A DNA stretch of 64,000 bases from Ophiostoma sp. CBS 140.51 (lineage: Eukaryota; Ascomycota; Sordariomycetes; Ophiostomatales; Ophiostomataceae): positions 186,001-250,000 of the forward strand of contig JANSLP010000004.1 of NCBI GenBank assembly GCA_029298735.1, written 5' to 3'. The position numbers were made by a program, and so were the translations under genes. Shown here one piece after another: positions 36,678 to 48,594 of this stretch. Under the pieces are notes generated by a model. It was not told the origin of the DNA and did not search any database. It was given only the letters and a program-made list of their open reading frames with translations. Numbering within the stretch: the stretch's first letter is position 1; every line of letters begins with the position of its first letter.

Positions 36678-38468
36678 AATACAAGGATTCATTCTAGAAG
36701 CCTAAAGAGAAAAGAATTGGAGCTTTGATGCTGAGTGGCCCCATTGTTTGCTCCAGTTCGCTCCGGTTTCTTTTGTTTCTTCTGCTCTTTTTGTGGTCCA
36801 TCGTGGCTGGAGAGTGGAGAGTGGACTGTTAAGACTAAGAAGAGGCCCAAGCAGGCGATTGTTTCTTGGAAGCGAGCAAGTGGAACCCCACCGTTGAAGA
36901 GCGAGAACGACGCTCCAGAGAGGTGGACCTTCAACTTGTTGTGCTGTCAAACAACGGCTGCTACTGGCTTTTTGCCGCAGTCGGGTTCCTAGCAAAAAAG
37001 CTCTTTAAACTCTCAAAGAAGCTGGGACCATCTCCCCTTTCCAAAATGCAAGCGCGACGGCCGCCAGGCGCCAGAGCGTCAACATGAAACGGCGGCGGGC
37101 CAGGCCCTGTAGTCAAAAGAAAGGGGGGGCAAAAAGGAAAGGACGAAAGGACACTGCTGGTGAAAGAACAGTCATCAACAGAACGTCAGGGGCTATGTTG
37201 CCACTTTGTTGTTGTGGTGGTGTAGGGTAAGGATGCGGGATGATAGGGGATGGCTCGATGCTAGCAAAAGAACAGATGGCGGAAGAAGAGACGCGCGGAC
37301 GCTGTCAGAAGGGTGAGATATGTGATGGTGTCCTGGCCAGAAGAGCGTCGCAGAAACAGAGAGAAACATCTAATCGAGATCGAGATCAAAAGACAACTCT
37401 GAAAGAGCTGGTCGAAATGGCGGAAAAAAGTCAGTGACATCACCCAGCATACAACCTGCAGTGAGTGCAACCTCATTTTTTTGTGCTCTCTCTCGTTTCG
37501 GCAGAGTGTAGGTTGCGTTCGTCCCAGAGGAGTGCGGCGCCGAGAACCAATAGTGACAAAGGCCCAGAATTTGAGGTGAAGTGAGGTGGGATTGCGGGCT
37601 GGCGGTTCTTGCGGGTAAGTGGAGACCACTTTGCAGCCTGGAAGGGGCGGGACTCTCGAGAGTGAGAGTGAGAGAAAGTGGTGGCATCCATTGATGGGGA
37701 TAGAGCGGGCTTAGGGAAGACGGGATGTATCTTACATCGAGATACAGAGATGGGAGAGGCAACAGTTTGTTACAATTCGAGTACGTACTTTTGTTTTCAA
37801 AACATAAACGAGATACGAAAGGGCTGGCGTTATTGTAGCCTTATGTTGGATACATTCCCCGTGAGACAGGGCTCTGTTGGGCGTTGCAAGTGCTAACAAG
37901 GCGAGACAAGGCGAGTTGGGCAATAATGAAAAAGAAAAAAAAGAAAAAGAAAACAAAAGCATAAGATCAACAAATATGGACATGATAACACGGAGCCGAA
38001 GACGGCCGGGTGATATCTCAAATGTGCATCGGTAAAATATGAAGAAATCAAAGACGCAAATAAAGGGAACAAAAATAACAGTGAAATACCACATGCGGCT
38101 ATTTCCTTTTGCAGATACCCTTTCCAGATGCAAAACGTCATCGGACAGGACGCCCGCAGGACAAGTGTCCGCGCTTCTTCTTTTTTCCCGCACGTTTCTT
38201 CCCCCCCATTTCACCAGGTCAACGGCTAGAAAAGTGTGAGTGGACCAGCGGCAGGTCGACGTCGTCGTGGGTCTTTTTTTTTTTTGGCGTGGTTGATGGT
38301 CTTTTTCTGTGATCGTGATGAAATAGGATCGTGAAGTCGATGGCGTTGGGTGCCGAAAAGGGAAAGGCAGCCTCCGAGAAAATGTCGACACAGAAACAAA
38401 AGAAACAAAAAACAGGGCCATGGCTGTCTGGTGCATGATGCAGGGTTGCATTTGTTAGTCCCTTTTCG

Positions 38469-38506
38469 TTTTCTTTTTTTCTCTTTTTTTTCTCTTTTTT
38501 TTCTCT
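38469..38506. repeat. pyrimidine tract
   Basis: An uninterrupted C/T run of T blocks separated by CTC, on the plus strand. Confidence 0.8.
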
Positions 38507-41500
38507 ACTCTTTTTCTTTTTATTCTCTTATCGTCTATTCGTCGTTGTCTGTCCCACCTGCAGCAGTCACTTTTGTTTCTACTTCTGTTTCTACGCTGTT
38601 TTTGAGCGAAAATAGAAAAACTGCACCGGAAATCAGAAGTAAAAGAAGTCTTCGTGACGCAGCTGCATTGAATAGAATAACCAATTCACACCTCACACGC
38701 AGGCACGGAAGGGAAGCAGGATTCTGGACTTTGTATCTCGGCCTTTTTCTCTTCCTCTTCGTCCCGTGTAGAAGACGTAGCCATGACCTTTACTGTAGTT
38801 GTGAGCTGATGTGTCCTACCTTCCTTTCCTTTGCTATTCTGTATTTTTACTTGTGAGTTGTTGGGCAGAAAGAGTACAAAGTAGCCAGCCACAATATCCC
38901 CTGCGATCTGTAAACCCTGATCACAACCTTGCCTACAAACCCTGCCTCTACCTACGCATTACGCGGAATGGCCTGCTGTCGTCCCAGGCAGGCAGGCATG
39001 TCGTCTGTTTTGTTCACAGGCGAACTGCGATCGAAAACAGACAGGGCAAAAGCACTCAAAAGCACAAGGATTTAGAGAAGACAGGCCCATCTGCTCGTCA
39101 TCTTGTCCCTGTCGTTATCCAGACCCAGACCCCCCTCCAATATCACAGACACAGACCCATGTCAGTCCATGCTCCAGCCTTTTTTTTTTTACTCTTTTTT
39201 GCTGTCGTCTTTTTTTCTGCCCAATCCACGCTCATCCTTGCAATCCTTGTCATCCTTCCCATCCTTCCCCATTCCACGTTTCCCAATACCCACTTTCTTG
39301 GCCACTGGGACCTGAACGGGCTCGTCTGGGCCTGACAATCACTGGCAATCACTGAACATCACTGGAGACGCGCCTGGATTGTTGGGAATTTTGCTGGGCA
39401 TGGGCTTGGGATCGCCTGGGACAGACTGGGACCACCTAGGCCTGGCCCTGGGATCGCTGGAACACTGGTGACTCTGTTGGTTTCTGGGATGCGTTCTAGG
39501 CCGCCCGCTGATCGGCAGATTCTAGACTCTGCTGACTTTCTCTTCTGTTGCTTGTCTCCTTGTCTTTTGAAGTTCGCGTCGACCCGAGAACGTAACCCGA
39601 CAGAGGCAAATAACACAGGCGAACACAGAAGAAACACTGGACACGCAAGACGCAAAGAAACACGCAAAAGAGAAAGTTTCATGTCGATCCATGTCGTTCT
39701 TGGCAGGGCCGACCATTCCACAGCCTGTAGAAGTCGATGCAATTCGCAATTCGCAATTCATGTGCGAGTGAGATGGATATGCTCGCACTCGTTGCAACAC
39801 CAAAAGTCGATGTTGAGTTCCATACTCAAGTTACAACTCGCAAGACAAAGTGCCACTGACTCTGAAATTTACTCTCACCATATCCTCTTCCTGCCTCTCG
39901 CCCTATCAAGGAACAGGTCGTGTGTCTCGTCTGAGTCGTCTCAGCCCTTCTTTTCTTTTGCTGTGCACGTCCACTTTCCACTGTTGTCCATACTCCGTTC
40001 AAAGTACTTTTGTCCCCTGTTATTGTCTCTTGTCCTGTCTCGGTCGCCTGCATGCATCTCGGCTTTATTCTTGTCTATTTTCTGTTCCTATTCCTATTCT
40101 TGTGGTCTGTGTCCTGTGTCTGGCTGTGGTCCGTGATCCGTAATAATTCAATGTTTTTCTTCCTGCTTGCCTTCTCGCCTGCTCGCTTCTTGCACTGCGC
40201 CTCGAACAACGCATCTCGAATTCCAATAACATCCCAACCCTATCAACGTATCCACCTTACCAGTCTTCCTGGACTTCCTGGGCTTCCATCTACCCACCCC
40301 TTCCGATCGCCTCACCTCACCATCCCTGCTCAGCTCAGCTTGTGCCTGCGTGGGATGTGGAAAGAGTACTTTGTTGATGTGCAGATTTTCAGAGACTTTC
40401 TGGCTGCTGATCCTCGCATACCCATTGCATGCCTCTCGCAAACCTTGTACAACGTACAATTCACACTCGCTCGCGCTTCGCACGCCTCGGGACGAATTTA
40501 GCAACAAACAGGTCCAACAGCAGAGTATGCAGGACAGCTGGAACAAGCATCCCTGGCGTGCCTGTGCATCGCAACCCAGCCCGACGTACATGACCAGGAA
40601 CGGCAATAAGCTCGAGGAGAGAGTCGATGTGAAGATGAAATAAAATCAGAATAATTCACAATAAATCAAATTGACCACAACAACTTAAAAAAGGGTCCTG
40701 CTCACGCCTTTCCCTTTCCCTTTCCATCTTCATTCTTCTTTTTCTTTTCTTTCTTCAGACTCTCTTCACAAACCTCCCTTCCATGTACCGCGCCGGATCG
40801 CTCGCAGCCTCCACCACACCATCCCATAACCCACGCCAGTCCACTCCACCTCCGCCTAAAACCCACCGTTTAAACATTGACCTGCACATCCCCCGTGCAT
40901 GCACCTCTGAGGCGTGTATTCCGTCTTTCAACGCTGTCGTCTTCCATTTTCCTCTTCCCGTTCTGTTGTTCCCTTCCCGGATTTTTTGTTCTTGGTTATC
41001 CCACACCCCCCCCTTTCCACCCTTCCACTTTTTTCTCCATTCTGTCCTGCCCCTACTTTATCTCCCTGCTGCGTCTATTTTTTTCTCTCTACGACGTATC
41101 GCTACGACATCCACGTTCCCCTCTCTTCCGCGTCACTGACGTCTCTCTTTCGTCGTTGTGTTGTCATTTCCACAATCATCCCTTTCAGCAACCCTAAAAA
41201 CTCGTAACCGCCTACCCTTCTCTTCTATTTTACTTTCTCTTTATTATTTCTGTTCCTGGATCTGAACCCCTTTTTCCTTCTCTTTATTTCCATCCTTTCT
41301 AGCCTTTCTCGTATATCTTTCTTCTACCTCCCCTCCTCCTCTTACTTACACTTGAACTCCTTCCCCCTTCGTCCACCATTGAGGCTCATACGCATACGAC
41401 ACTTGCGGCATATATATGACCTCCTCTGTACTTTGACCACACGCCTTACAAGTACGCCCGAGAAGCCACCACCTTCCTAGGAAGATCAACACAACCCACA

Positions 41501-41528
41501 AACTGCAACTGCAACTTCAACTGCAACT
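41501..41528. repeat. AACTGC hexamer repeat
   Basis: Four hexamer units (one with G to T) plus a partial copy in the leader before 43367. Confidence 0.8.
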
Positions 41529-41934
41529 ATTCAAAAGCAGAGCCTCTCCCGGACATCTTTTGATCTTCACCTCTTCGGTTTTTATCTCTTCTTTGGCATC
41601 ACGCCTCTTTCTACCCTTTTACGCCCATCTACGCCCTACGTTAGCAAACGTGCACTTTTCCATTCCCGAGAAGACGGTCTTGTCCACTAGTCCTCACCTT
41701 GTCTCATCCCTTCTTTCGTTTTGTTCTTCTGCTCTATCTTTTGGGCTTTTTGGACCGTCTCCGCCTCAGATTTTCGCCTTACCTCGGCCAGCATCGCCCT
41801 AGACTTTTTAGACAAAAAAGATCGGTCGGTACTTGGGGCTTTGAACCACCGACATCCGTGAGAAAGACTACTTGAAGCACCAGTCCAGAAGACAGCTACA
41901 AAAAGGCCAGACACAATCTACTGTGGACTTTGAC

Positions 41935-41970
41935 CAACAGTAGCCAACAGCATCCAACAGCATCCAACAG
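41935..41970. repeat. CATCCAACAG-type 10-bp repeat
   Basis: About three imperfect copies of a 10-11-bp unit in the same leader. Confidence 0.75.
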
Positions 41971-43366
41971 AAAAGAGCAGGGATCGACACAACGCCCAGC
42001 AGCCCCAAGGAGAATACCTGTTAGCGATCACCCAGAGGCGGATCTCAAAAGACGAGGGCGATCAGGAACGAGCCACACCCCTTTTGAAGAGCCCCGTTTG
42101 GTCTCCTTTGCCCAGGCATTAAAAGCACGCCGCGTCTTCTTCCCTGGACCACCCAAGAACCACCAAAAACACCTTGAAAGTCAGAGTGACGGCTTCTCCT
42201 TACGGCTATACGAGCTGACTCTTCTCTCCCTTTTTACCCCCGAGCCTCCCTATCAATCCTCTAACCCTTCTACTTAACCACGCAAACCCCCCTGGTCCGT
42301 CGCCGCCCGGGCAAACTGTTTGGGGAGCTTATTCAAGTCCCTTCTCTATCTTTTTATTTTATCTCCCTCCTTTCCTCTTTCTTTTATTTTTATTCTTCTA
42401 TTCTCTTTTCGCGTCTGCCTTGACCTAGCTTTATTTTCTTTCTCTTCTTCCTTCTTCCTTCTTTTATTCTTTCCCTTCCTTTTTACCTTTTCCTCTTTTA
42501 CTTCCTCCTTCTATCATCTTCAGTTTACCTCGTCACCACTTACACCCCAAAAAGGGAGACAGCATTCTCGACTCACTTCACCTTCTCTCCCTACACTGGC
42601 ACTTTTTCCATTTGGCCTTACTACCTTGCATGGCCTGATCGACACTCATCGCCCCCAAATCACACCAAAGCCATACCAAACCAGGCCGAATCCAAAGGAG
42701 CGACTTCCGGTTCATCCACTCGCATCGTATCCCACGTTTGCAAATCAGTCGCAAAAGGAACGATAGGAAAAAAAATCGACCGCGTCTAGACGAGTCGATA
42801 ACAACGTCAAAGAGTTCCAGACTTTCCGGCAAAGAAGCAAACAAAAATTCACTGCCGGCCACCAAAAACTTTATCTGGACAACCACAACTCCTTCTCGAC
42901 AACCTCTCGACGACTTTTGGACCTTTCTTCTCGTCTCCTTTCCCCGGAAATCGTCAAATCGACATTGCCTTTTGTACGACATTCGGGCAATTTAAATTTC
43001 TAGAGTACCAGAGAACACAGAAACATAAACCATTTCGCCCGACTTGGCCTTTCTCTCATCTCGCATTCCGAGCCGACAAATCGTCACCTTCGCAAAGTTC
43101 CTCGCCTAGAACTCTCTCCACAACTGCGCGCGCCGAGACAAACCAAAAAAGACAATTAAAACAAGACTACCAAAAAAAGAACCCAACCTCGTATTCACAC
43201 AACCAAAATCCAACAGGAATCCCCGACTCCGTTTCTTCAAACAGAAAGATCCGCGGTTGTTCCTTTTCTTGTCGTTTTTTGCTGTTCGCACTCTTCTCAT
43301 CTTTTCGCGAAACTGTGCCGGCTGCAGTTGTCTTTCTTTTCGCAAACTTCACAACAAACCTTCAAA

Positions 43367-43793
43367 ATGGTGAGTTATTACGCCGAAAGCACATGTCGCG
43401 ATGCGCGATTCCCTATGGTCAGCAATATAGCCCAGCAAATGGTTGCCTGCGAACCAGAAACATCTAGTCGCGTGCAAGACACAACCGCCCTCGTGGACTC
43501 TCGAACAATCCCTTGTGACTAACCAACGTGTGCAGCCTTCCCACGATCACTCCCACCACCACACTTCGTCCTCCAAGGGCAAGAAGACAAAAGTCATGGC
43601 TGTCTACTTATGGCAATGTGTATGTCTTGACCCTCTTTCTTTTTTTTTTTTTTCCACTGGAAGACTCCCACTAACTTGTCAGCACATATGCGGCCTGGAT
43701 GGCATGGCGGCCGTGACACAGCTGCAGTGCGCCAACTGCGTCCACGTGCGGTGCCCAGACTGTTTGGTCGAGGCCATGCCCGTTTCCGATTGA
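43367..43793 (+). CDS. 65-aa protein with three CxxC pairs; first coding exon is ATG only
   Basis: Exon 1 is the start codon alone (43367-43369), followed directly by GTGAGT. Exon 2 is 43536-43619 and exon 3 is 43683-43793. Introns are 166 and 63 bp with GTGAGT/GTATGT donors, branch sites CTAAC and acceptors GCAG and TCAG, and every join is phase 0. Without splicing the ATG frame stops at 43522. The protein has a His-rich start (PSHDHSHHH), a basic linker (KGKKTK), then Cys29-Cys32, Cys45-Cys48 and Cys53-Cys56, each spaced CxxC. The second Cys pair of a small zinc ribbon or treble-clef-like fold is a fair guess, so metal binding is inferred. I know no characterised family for it. The mid-exon-2 ATG (M22) could act as an alternative start if exon 1 were wrong. 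Confidence 0.72.
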
Positions 43794-44669
43794 CAATGAG
43801 CAACAGGGGTAGATGAGCAGGTGTGTGTAACGACAAAACGCTGAAAGCATCGCCTTGTCAGTTTACACATCCTTCTCGCTTCCCTCGGCGACGACAGCCA
43901 GTAGAGATCGACCACAACATACAACATACAAAACCACACCAAACAACCGACCATGATACCAGCACGACGATGCACAGTATCGCGTCACCATCACCACTCT
44001 CAATATCACCTTCACAACCAACCACACCTCTCGTACATAGACACACTCGGCCGAAAATACGACGGCCAATTCGATTATTCCGCGACATCCGACGAAACTG
44101 GACGACCGGCACCATCTTCCACAACATCAGCCTTTTGACATCACATCACTTTTCTTTTCTCTTTCTTATTATTTCCTTACTTCATCTCCCTGGGCGGCTA
44201 TTCTCTTTTTTTCTGGGAAAGGAAGCGAGGCTTGGATTTTGATTTATTTTTTTTTCTCTTTCACCCTTTTTACCACTTTCCTTTTGTCATACAACATCAT
44301 GCTGGGGCCGCTTTTTCGGTGCGGCCAATCTTTTGGGAAAACAACATCTTCATCTTTTGAGATCACTTTTATTTTGAGGAGCGGACGTCAACTACACGAC
44401 TGAGTACCCTCTTTCATCTTCTTCTTCTCTTCTTCTTCTTCTTTCCGCTTTCTATCATTTCCTTTGTCTTGGGTTTCACTGGAAGGGCAGACAAAAATCA
44501 GGACATTTTTGTCGAAAAAGGGTACACAACACAACACTGCGCACATCTTTGTTTTTCTTTTTTACACTGCAGCTTTTTTTAGAGATATCCTTCCTACTTG
44601 GACACACTTTCGACTTTTTGTGCGCTACATATATATACTTTTATTTATTCCAGATTTCACCAGATCAGA
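43794..44669. other. 3' region, T-rich
   Basis: Pyrimidine-rich 3' sequence downstream of the 65-aa gene, converging with the small minus-strand ORF. No gene seen. Confidence 0.5.
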
Positions 44670-45023
44670 TCAATCATACACCTTAAAATCTACTTCCTGA
44701 AAACCGCAGAGTGACTCTCTGTGCTGCTGCATTATCAAGTTCAGAGTGGCCAAGTAGAGCTCCTGTTGCAACCGATATACATCTGCCAGGTTTTGCTGCA
44801 GCTGCCGCCGTAGACGCATCTCCGTATTGTTGCGGATGGTCCAGATGAGGCTCTTTCGGAGACGACTATTCTCCTCGGTTGACGATGCCAGGTCGCACTT
44901 GCCAAACGCGGCATCAATGTCAACTCCAACCTCTAGCACAGGAGATGATGGTGACGACGGCGAACTGGGACCCGACAACAAACCAGGCCAAACCTGAACG
45001 GGATGGCCGACGGAGGTGAACAT
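44670..45023 (-). CDS. hypothetical 117-aa helical protein
   Basis: A single open frame. It is open up to 45095, but I prefer the ATG at 45023 because the 24 preceding codons look like leader. The first 30 residues carry a PSSPSSPSSP repeat, then come an acidic segment and a long predicted helix (~47-100) rich in Arg, Gln, Leu and Glu, such as RLRKSLIWTIRNNTEMRLRRQLQQ split in phase, suited to a coiled coil. No family is recognised. It is divergent from the membrane-protein gene at 45719, 695 bp away. It could be a chance ORF: there is no splice or homology evidence, and it is short. Confidence 0.42.
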   Translation of the reverse strand: MFTSVGHPVQVWPGLLSGPSSPSSPSSPVLEVGVDIDAAFGKCDLASSTEENSRLRKSLIWTIRNNTEMRLRRQLQQNLADVYRLQQELYLATLNLIMQQHRESLCGFQEVDFKVYD

Positions 45024-45718
45024 TGTTGTGGCTGGGCAGAGATCTGATATGTTATGGTAGGAAGAGAGATGCAGTGATAGTGGGCAGGATAACAAACAAA
45101 CATCCTAATTGGGATGTTTGCAGCTTTTATACGATTGATACATCACATTTCTTCCTGTGAACAGACCTTGAACAATATCTTGTTCACGATGAGGGTGGCG
45201 CATTGTCAAAGAAGTCCAGATACTCTTTTGTTCACCAGACTCAACGAAGGTGATTGGGCCTATATCAGATTGTAAACAAAGAACAAAGAACATGCATCGT
45301 GAAATATGCTTAAAATATTATTATGAGTTTCAGAGCCCTGCATATTTATCATGTATCAATTGTTCCAGCCGCAACTCTACTCGTTTACGATCATGTCTAC
45401 CGTTACTCCCTTGCAGTAAGCAGCAGAACCTACATGTCCTATGAACAGCAGTACACCAGAGTTCTCTGAACCGGCTATTACCCATGATCTATGCACAGAA
45501 TTTTGTCTCGTAGATGTCTCGTCGACATTCTATTTAAAGGCCATGGTGATCCTTTCTTTTCTAGGCTTTAATTTTCCTCGTCATCAACACTGCCAACATC
45601 AAAGTCTTGGAGAGCATCTTGAGTGACTCTACTCTACAACAAAAGTCAAGAAAGAACAAAGTCTTCTCCAGTAGAAACTTGTATCTCTTCTTATGACTTC
45701 CTTTACATAGACATCAAG
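45024..45718. other. divergent intergenic region
   Basis: About 700 bp of AT-rich sequence between two divergent starts. No distinct element is recognised. Confidence 0.5.
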
Positions 45719-46663
45719 ATGTTCCTCCAGACGACCTCTATCCTTGCTGCCCGCGCTGCCTCTGCGACGCACCTGGCCAAGGACTTCTCTCTCATCCAAA
45801 CCCCGGCTATGACATCCGCCCTCACCATCGATGTGGTCGTCATTGAGTCGACCATGACGGTGCACGAGTCCGTGACAGCCACTACGACGGCCGTCTCTAC
45901 GACGACCGCCATCTCTACCTACACCCCTCCCCCCATCTCTTATACCACTTCTTCTCCCCACCCCATCTCTACACTCGGCTCTTTCAGTTCGCTAGCGTCT
46001 GATACTGCCTCTTTTCGTAACCACCTCCTGGATGGCCCACGGTCCCAGGGAAACGTCTCTGGCGCCACAATTGCCATAATTGCCGTCTTTCTCATGATTC
46101 TCGCCTCCGCTATCTGCTTTCTCTTTTGGTCTCCTCCCGACGAGAGGGAGCAGTTCTTCCGCTACATTTTCGGCCGGTGCAAGACTAACAAGGACCAGAA
46201 CGGTGATGTTGAGTGCGAAGGTGAGAACGGCCGCGCCCAATCTCTTTCTCGCGGCATGGAGTTTCCGACTAAGTCTCCTTTTTCTTCTCGCTCCGTCTCT
46301 TTCAAAAACATTGACTTGGAGCGTGGCGATGTGGACGTGGAGCGCGGTATGTCCACGATTGAGGAGGAGCATCCTTCTTGTTCTGATGCTTCGGCTTCAA
46401 CCATCACTGAGGACCTGACTCTCCGCTGGCCCTTTTATCCCGGTATGACGGCCCCTCCTCCTCAGCCAACTCTTCCGGAGAACCAGGCTGTCGTCGATGC
46501 TCTGGTCGAGGCCTATAGTGTCAACACGGCCCGGGTTGCTCAGATTGTCGGCCATTCATCGTCTACTACGCCGCCCGCCTCTGTCGTTAATGTTAATGCC
46601 AACAGCACTCGGAGCACACAGAGCAATCAAAGCAACGCCTCTACTTCTTCTGGCCCTGCCTAG
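45719..46663 (+). CDS. single-pass membrane protein, Ser/Thr-rich ectodomain (314 aa)
   Basis: The open frame extends upstream to a non-ATG codon; the first ATG is at 45719. Residues 1-110 are Ser/Thr/Ala-rich and suit O-mannosylation. One strong hydrophobic helix follows (~113-135, ATIAIIAVFLMILASAICFLFW), then a cytoplasmic tail starting with charged residues. The tail is acidic and Ser/Pro-rich. This layout recalls fungal wall-stress or mid2-like sensors, but no cysteine-rich domain is seen and the N-terminus lacks a classic signal peptide (it is rather amphipathic with Arg/Lys), so the name is withheld. The stop at 46661-46663 is UAG, and the same frame stays open for 42 more codons to a second UAG at 46790-46792. 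It converges with CLN3. Confidence 0.75.
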   Translation: MFLQTTSILAARAASATHLAKDFSLIQTPAMTSALTIDVVVIESTMTVHESVTATTTAVSTTTAISTYTPPPISYTTSSPHPISTLGSFSSLASDTASFRNHLLDGPRSQGNVSGATIAIIAVFLMILASAICFLFWSPPDEREQFFRYIFGRCKTNKDQNGDVECEGENGRAQSLSRGMEFPTKSPFSSRSVSFKNIDLERGDVDVERGMSTIEEEHPSCSDASASTITEDLTLRWPFYPGMTAPPPQPTLPENQAVVDALVEAYSVNTARVAQIVGHSSSTTPPASVVNVNANSTRSTQSNQSNASTSSGPA

Positions 46664-46792
46664 TACCGTGAACTGACCTCGAAGAAGCCGGTCGACGGTG
46701 AGAATTGGCACTCGCTGGAGAGCTTTACGGCCTCCATCGGCGGTGCCAGTGAGGGCGAGCCCAGTGAAGGAGAGCAGAGTGACCAGGAGTAG
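46664..46792 (+). other. in-frame 42-codon extension after the UAG
   Basis: Directly after the UAG the frame continues as 42 codons with about 74% G or C at third positions (31 of 42) and Glu/Ser/Gly-rich content like the upstream tail. This is unlike the flanking 3' sequence. It could be an old C-terminus cut off by a nonsense change, a readthrough product, or the downstream exon of an unrecognised intron. No GTRNGT donor is seen shortly before the UAG. Confidence 0.4.
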
Positions 46793-47091
46793 AGAGCATG
46801 GTGAGTAAAACGACCAACGGGCTGGTCCCAAGGTAAGTCACGATCAAACACGAACATAAACGCAATATAGACCAAGGTAAGAAAGGTAAGGTTTAAACGT
46901 AATATGCTTCGTTTCTTATGTCCAAAATGCACTCATACAACAATATCCAAAACAAAACCAAAACCAAAAACAAACAATTCTCCAACTCCCCAACTCGTGA
47001 CATGCGCCAGAAAATAAAAACATGGTATCATAGTAAACGTAGAAAGCGCTAGACAGCGCTCATAATCAATACAAGCAGAAATCGGACTGCT
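46793..47091. other. convergent 3' intergenic gap
   Basis: AT-rich sequence between the two converging genes, with A-rich stretches suited to CLN3 3' processing on the minus strand. Confidence 0.5.
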
Positions 47092-48594
47092 TCAATGACC
47101 ACTCGGCTTGATCTGGCGACACCAGTCGCGGCCGTGCTGGACTTGCCAGTTGCACAGGCCGACCTCCATGGCCATGCCCAGCAGGCCAGCGACACAGATA
47201 CCGCCGCTGTCACTGACGGACGTCGCACCGAGACTAAACTCCCGGTCGGCAGCGGGCACTGTCTCCATGATCTCAGCAAACGTGTTGACGTAGACGGCAC
47301 CGCCCAGCAGACCCTCCCAAAAGACAATGGCAAAAACAACGTAGACGGAGGGCAGGAACGAGTCAAAGTACAGGGCCTGGGCAGTCAGGGTGGCCAAATT
47401 GACAACCTGCAGGAGGGACGGCAGGTAGAGCCGGTGGATGCGGTAAAAGGGTGTCGACGATCGCGAGATAAAGACACCGAGCTGGTACAGGAAACCGTAA
47501 AAGGGGTAGAAGGAGCGGTACTCTGTAAACGGCGAGGATTCCAGCGGGAAGAGCAGTGTGGGTGCGACGCCTTGGTTGATGGTGTACTCGGCAATGTACA
47601 CTAACAAAAGCGGGAGCATGTATGGGAAGAAGAGGGCGCGAGCACGACGGAGGTTGGCCTGGAAGGAGGCAGTCGGCGGTGGAACTTGCGGGTGAGCGGC
47701 CAGGACTGTCTCTTCGTCGTCGTCAGCAACGTTGGCTGCTGCGTATGCTGTGGCTGATGGTCCTGCGGCAGGGGCAAAACGATCGTGATCGTGATCCTGT
47801 TCAACATCGCCATCGTCTTCACCGTCGTGTTCGCCATGTGCAGGAACAAGTGTGTATCTTTGCTGCTCTTTGGGCAGTCCAGTGCCTCCCAGAGTCGCCC
47901 GCATTGGCCCTCTTGACAGCAGACCAAAGAATGTCACCAGCATGACAATGGGAAGCACGGCCGATGCCAGGAGGCTCGCGCGCACCGAAAAGCCCAGCCA
48001 GTCGGTCAATAGTACGTAGAGGCCGGCACCCACCAGCCCGGCAGCACCGGTTCCACTGCCCCAGGCAGCCAGACTAAGAGGTCCATAGTAATGCGTCAAA
48101 CCTAGAAAGCTGAGCTCGCCGCCTCCACTGCTCAAGCTTGCGAGAACGACACCCGTAAGCTTTACGGCAACACTGGCCGTCGCCGGAGTTGTCGCAACGA
48201 GAAGCATACCCGCCGACGATAGTGCAACAAACACGGGGATGCGTGCGGCATAAGGTACGCGGTGGATAAAGTAGGGCGCAACGAGTTTTGTGGCGAACGA
48301 GGGCAGCACGTCGGCCAACAGGACGACGCCCTTGGGGAGCGTGCCCACCAAATCCTGGGCGGCCGATAGAATGATGACGTAGAGGACGTTATTAATGAGA
48401 CCTGCACCGCGTCAGTAAGATATAATTTGAATACCCGCCGGCATCGGGGACATACCAAACAACCAGAACGAAATAAAGACGGATGTCCGGCCGCTGACGA
48501 GTGCTTTTAAGTGAGCGCGGTATAGCGCCCAAGACGACGCGGGCGACCCCGGCAGTGGCAGCAGGAGGCCCGAGGACGACGGAGACCGTGACAT
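47092..48594 (-). CDS. battenin/CLN3 family vacuolar membrane protein, Btn1-like (482 aa, two exons)
   Basis: CLN3/Btn1 is a multispanning protein of the lysosome or vacuole; its human orthologue is mutated in juvenile Batten disease, and yeast Btn1 affects vacuolar pH and amino-acid balance. On the minus strand exon 1 is 48594-48456 and exon 2 is 48401-47092. The 54-bp intron has donor GTATGT, branch CTGAC and acceptor GCAG; phase 1 joins as GGT and restores [20 protein letters not shown]. Diagnostic blocks: FISFWLFG, LVAPYFIHRVPYAARI, SSGGGELSFLGLTHYYG, NQGVAPTLLFPL, and near the C-terminus FSLGATSVSDSGGICVAGLLGMAMEVGLCNWQV. A hydrophilic acidic loop (~235-280) separates the two membrane halves. 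It is divergent from the ceramidase gene. Confidence 0.95.

Larger units (their letters stand above)
32491..43366. other. 10.9-kb gene-poor region
   Basis: No frame shows a domain or coding composition. 32.5-33.0 kb is T-rich. 33.1-36.1 kb is mixed, with a TG/TATG-rich patch near 35.59-35.69 kb. 36.5-36.7 and 39.3-39.5 kb carry short degenerate repeats, and 38.46-38.52 kb is a pyrimidine tract. From about 40.7 kb the plus strand is C/T-rich up to the start codon at 43367. Frames such as 35113-35802 (minus) and 41930-42277 (plus) were considered and not accepted. The region could hold noncoding RNAs that sequence alone does not reveal. Confidence 0.5.

Noticed and set aside
41815..41895. Degenerate tRNA-like sequence on the minus strand (GGTTCAAAG with an upstream CTTTCTCAC)
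   Set aside because: T-stem and anticodon stem do not pair.
43328..43522. Unspliced 64-aa frame over the ATG at 43367
   Set aside because: The ATG is followed by a perfect donor, and splicing gives the conserved-looking cysteine protein.
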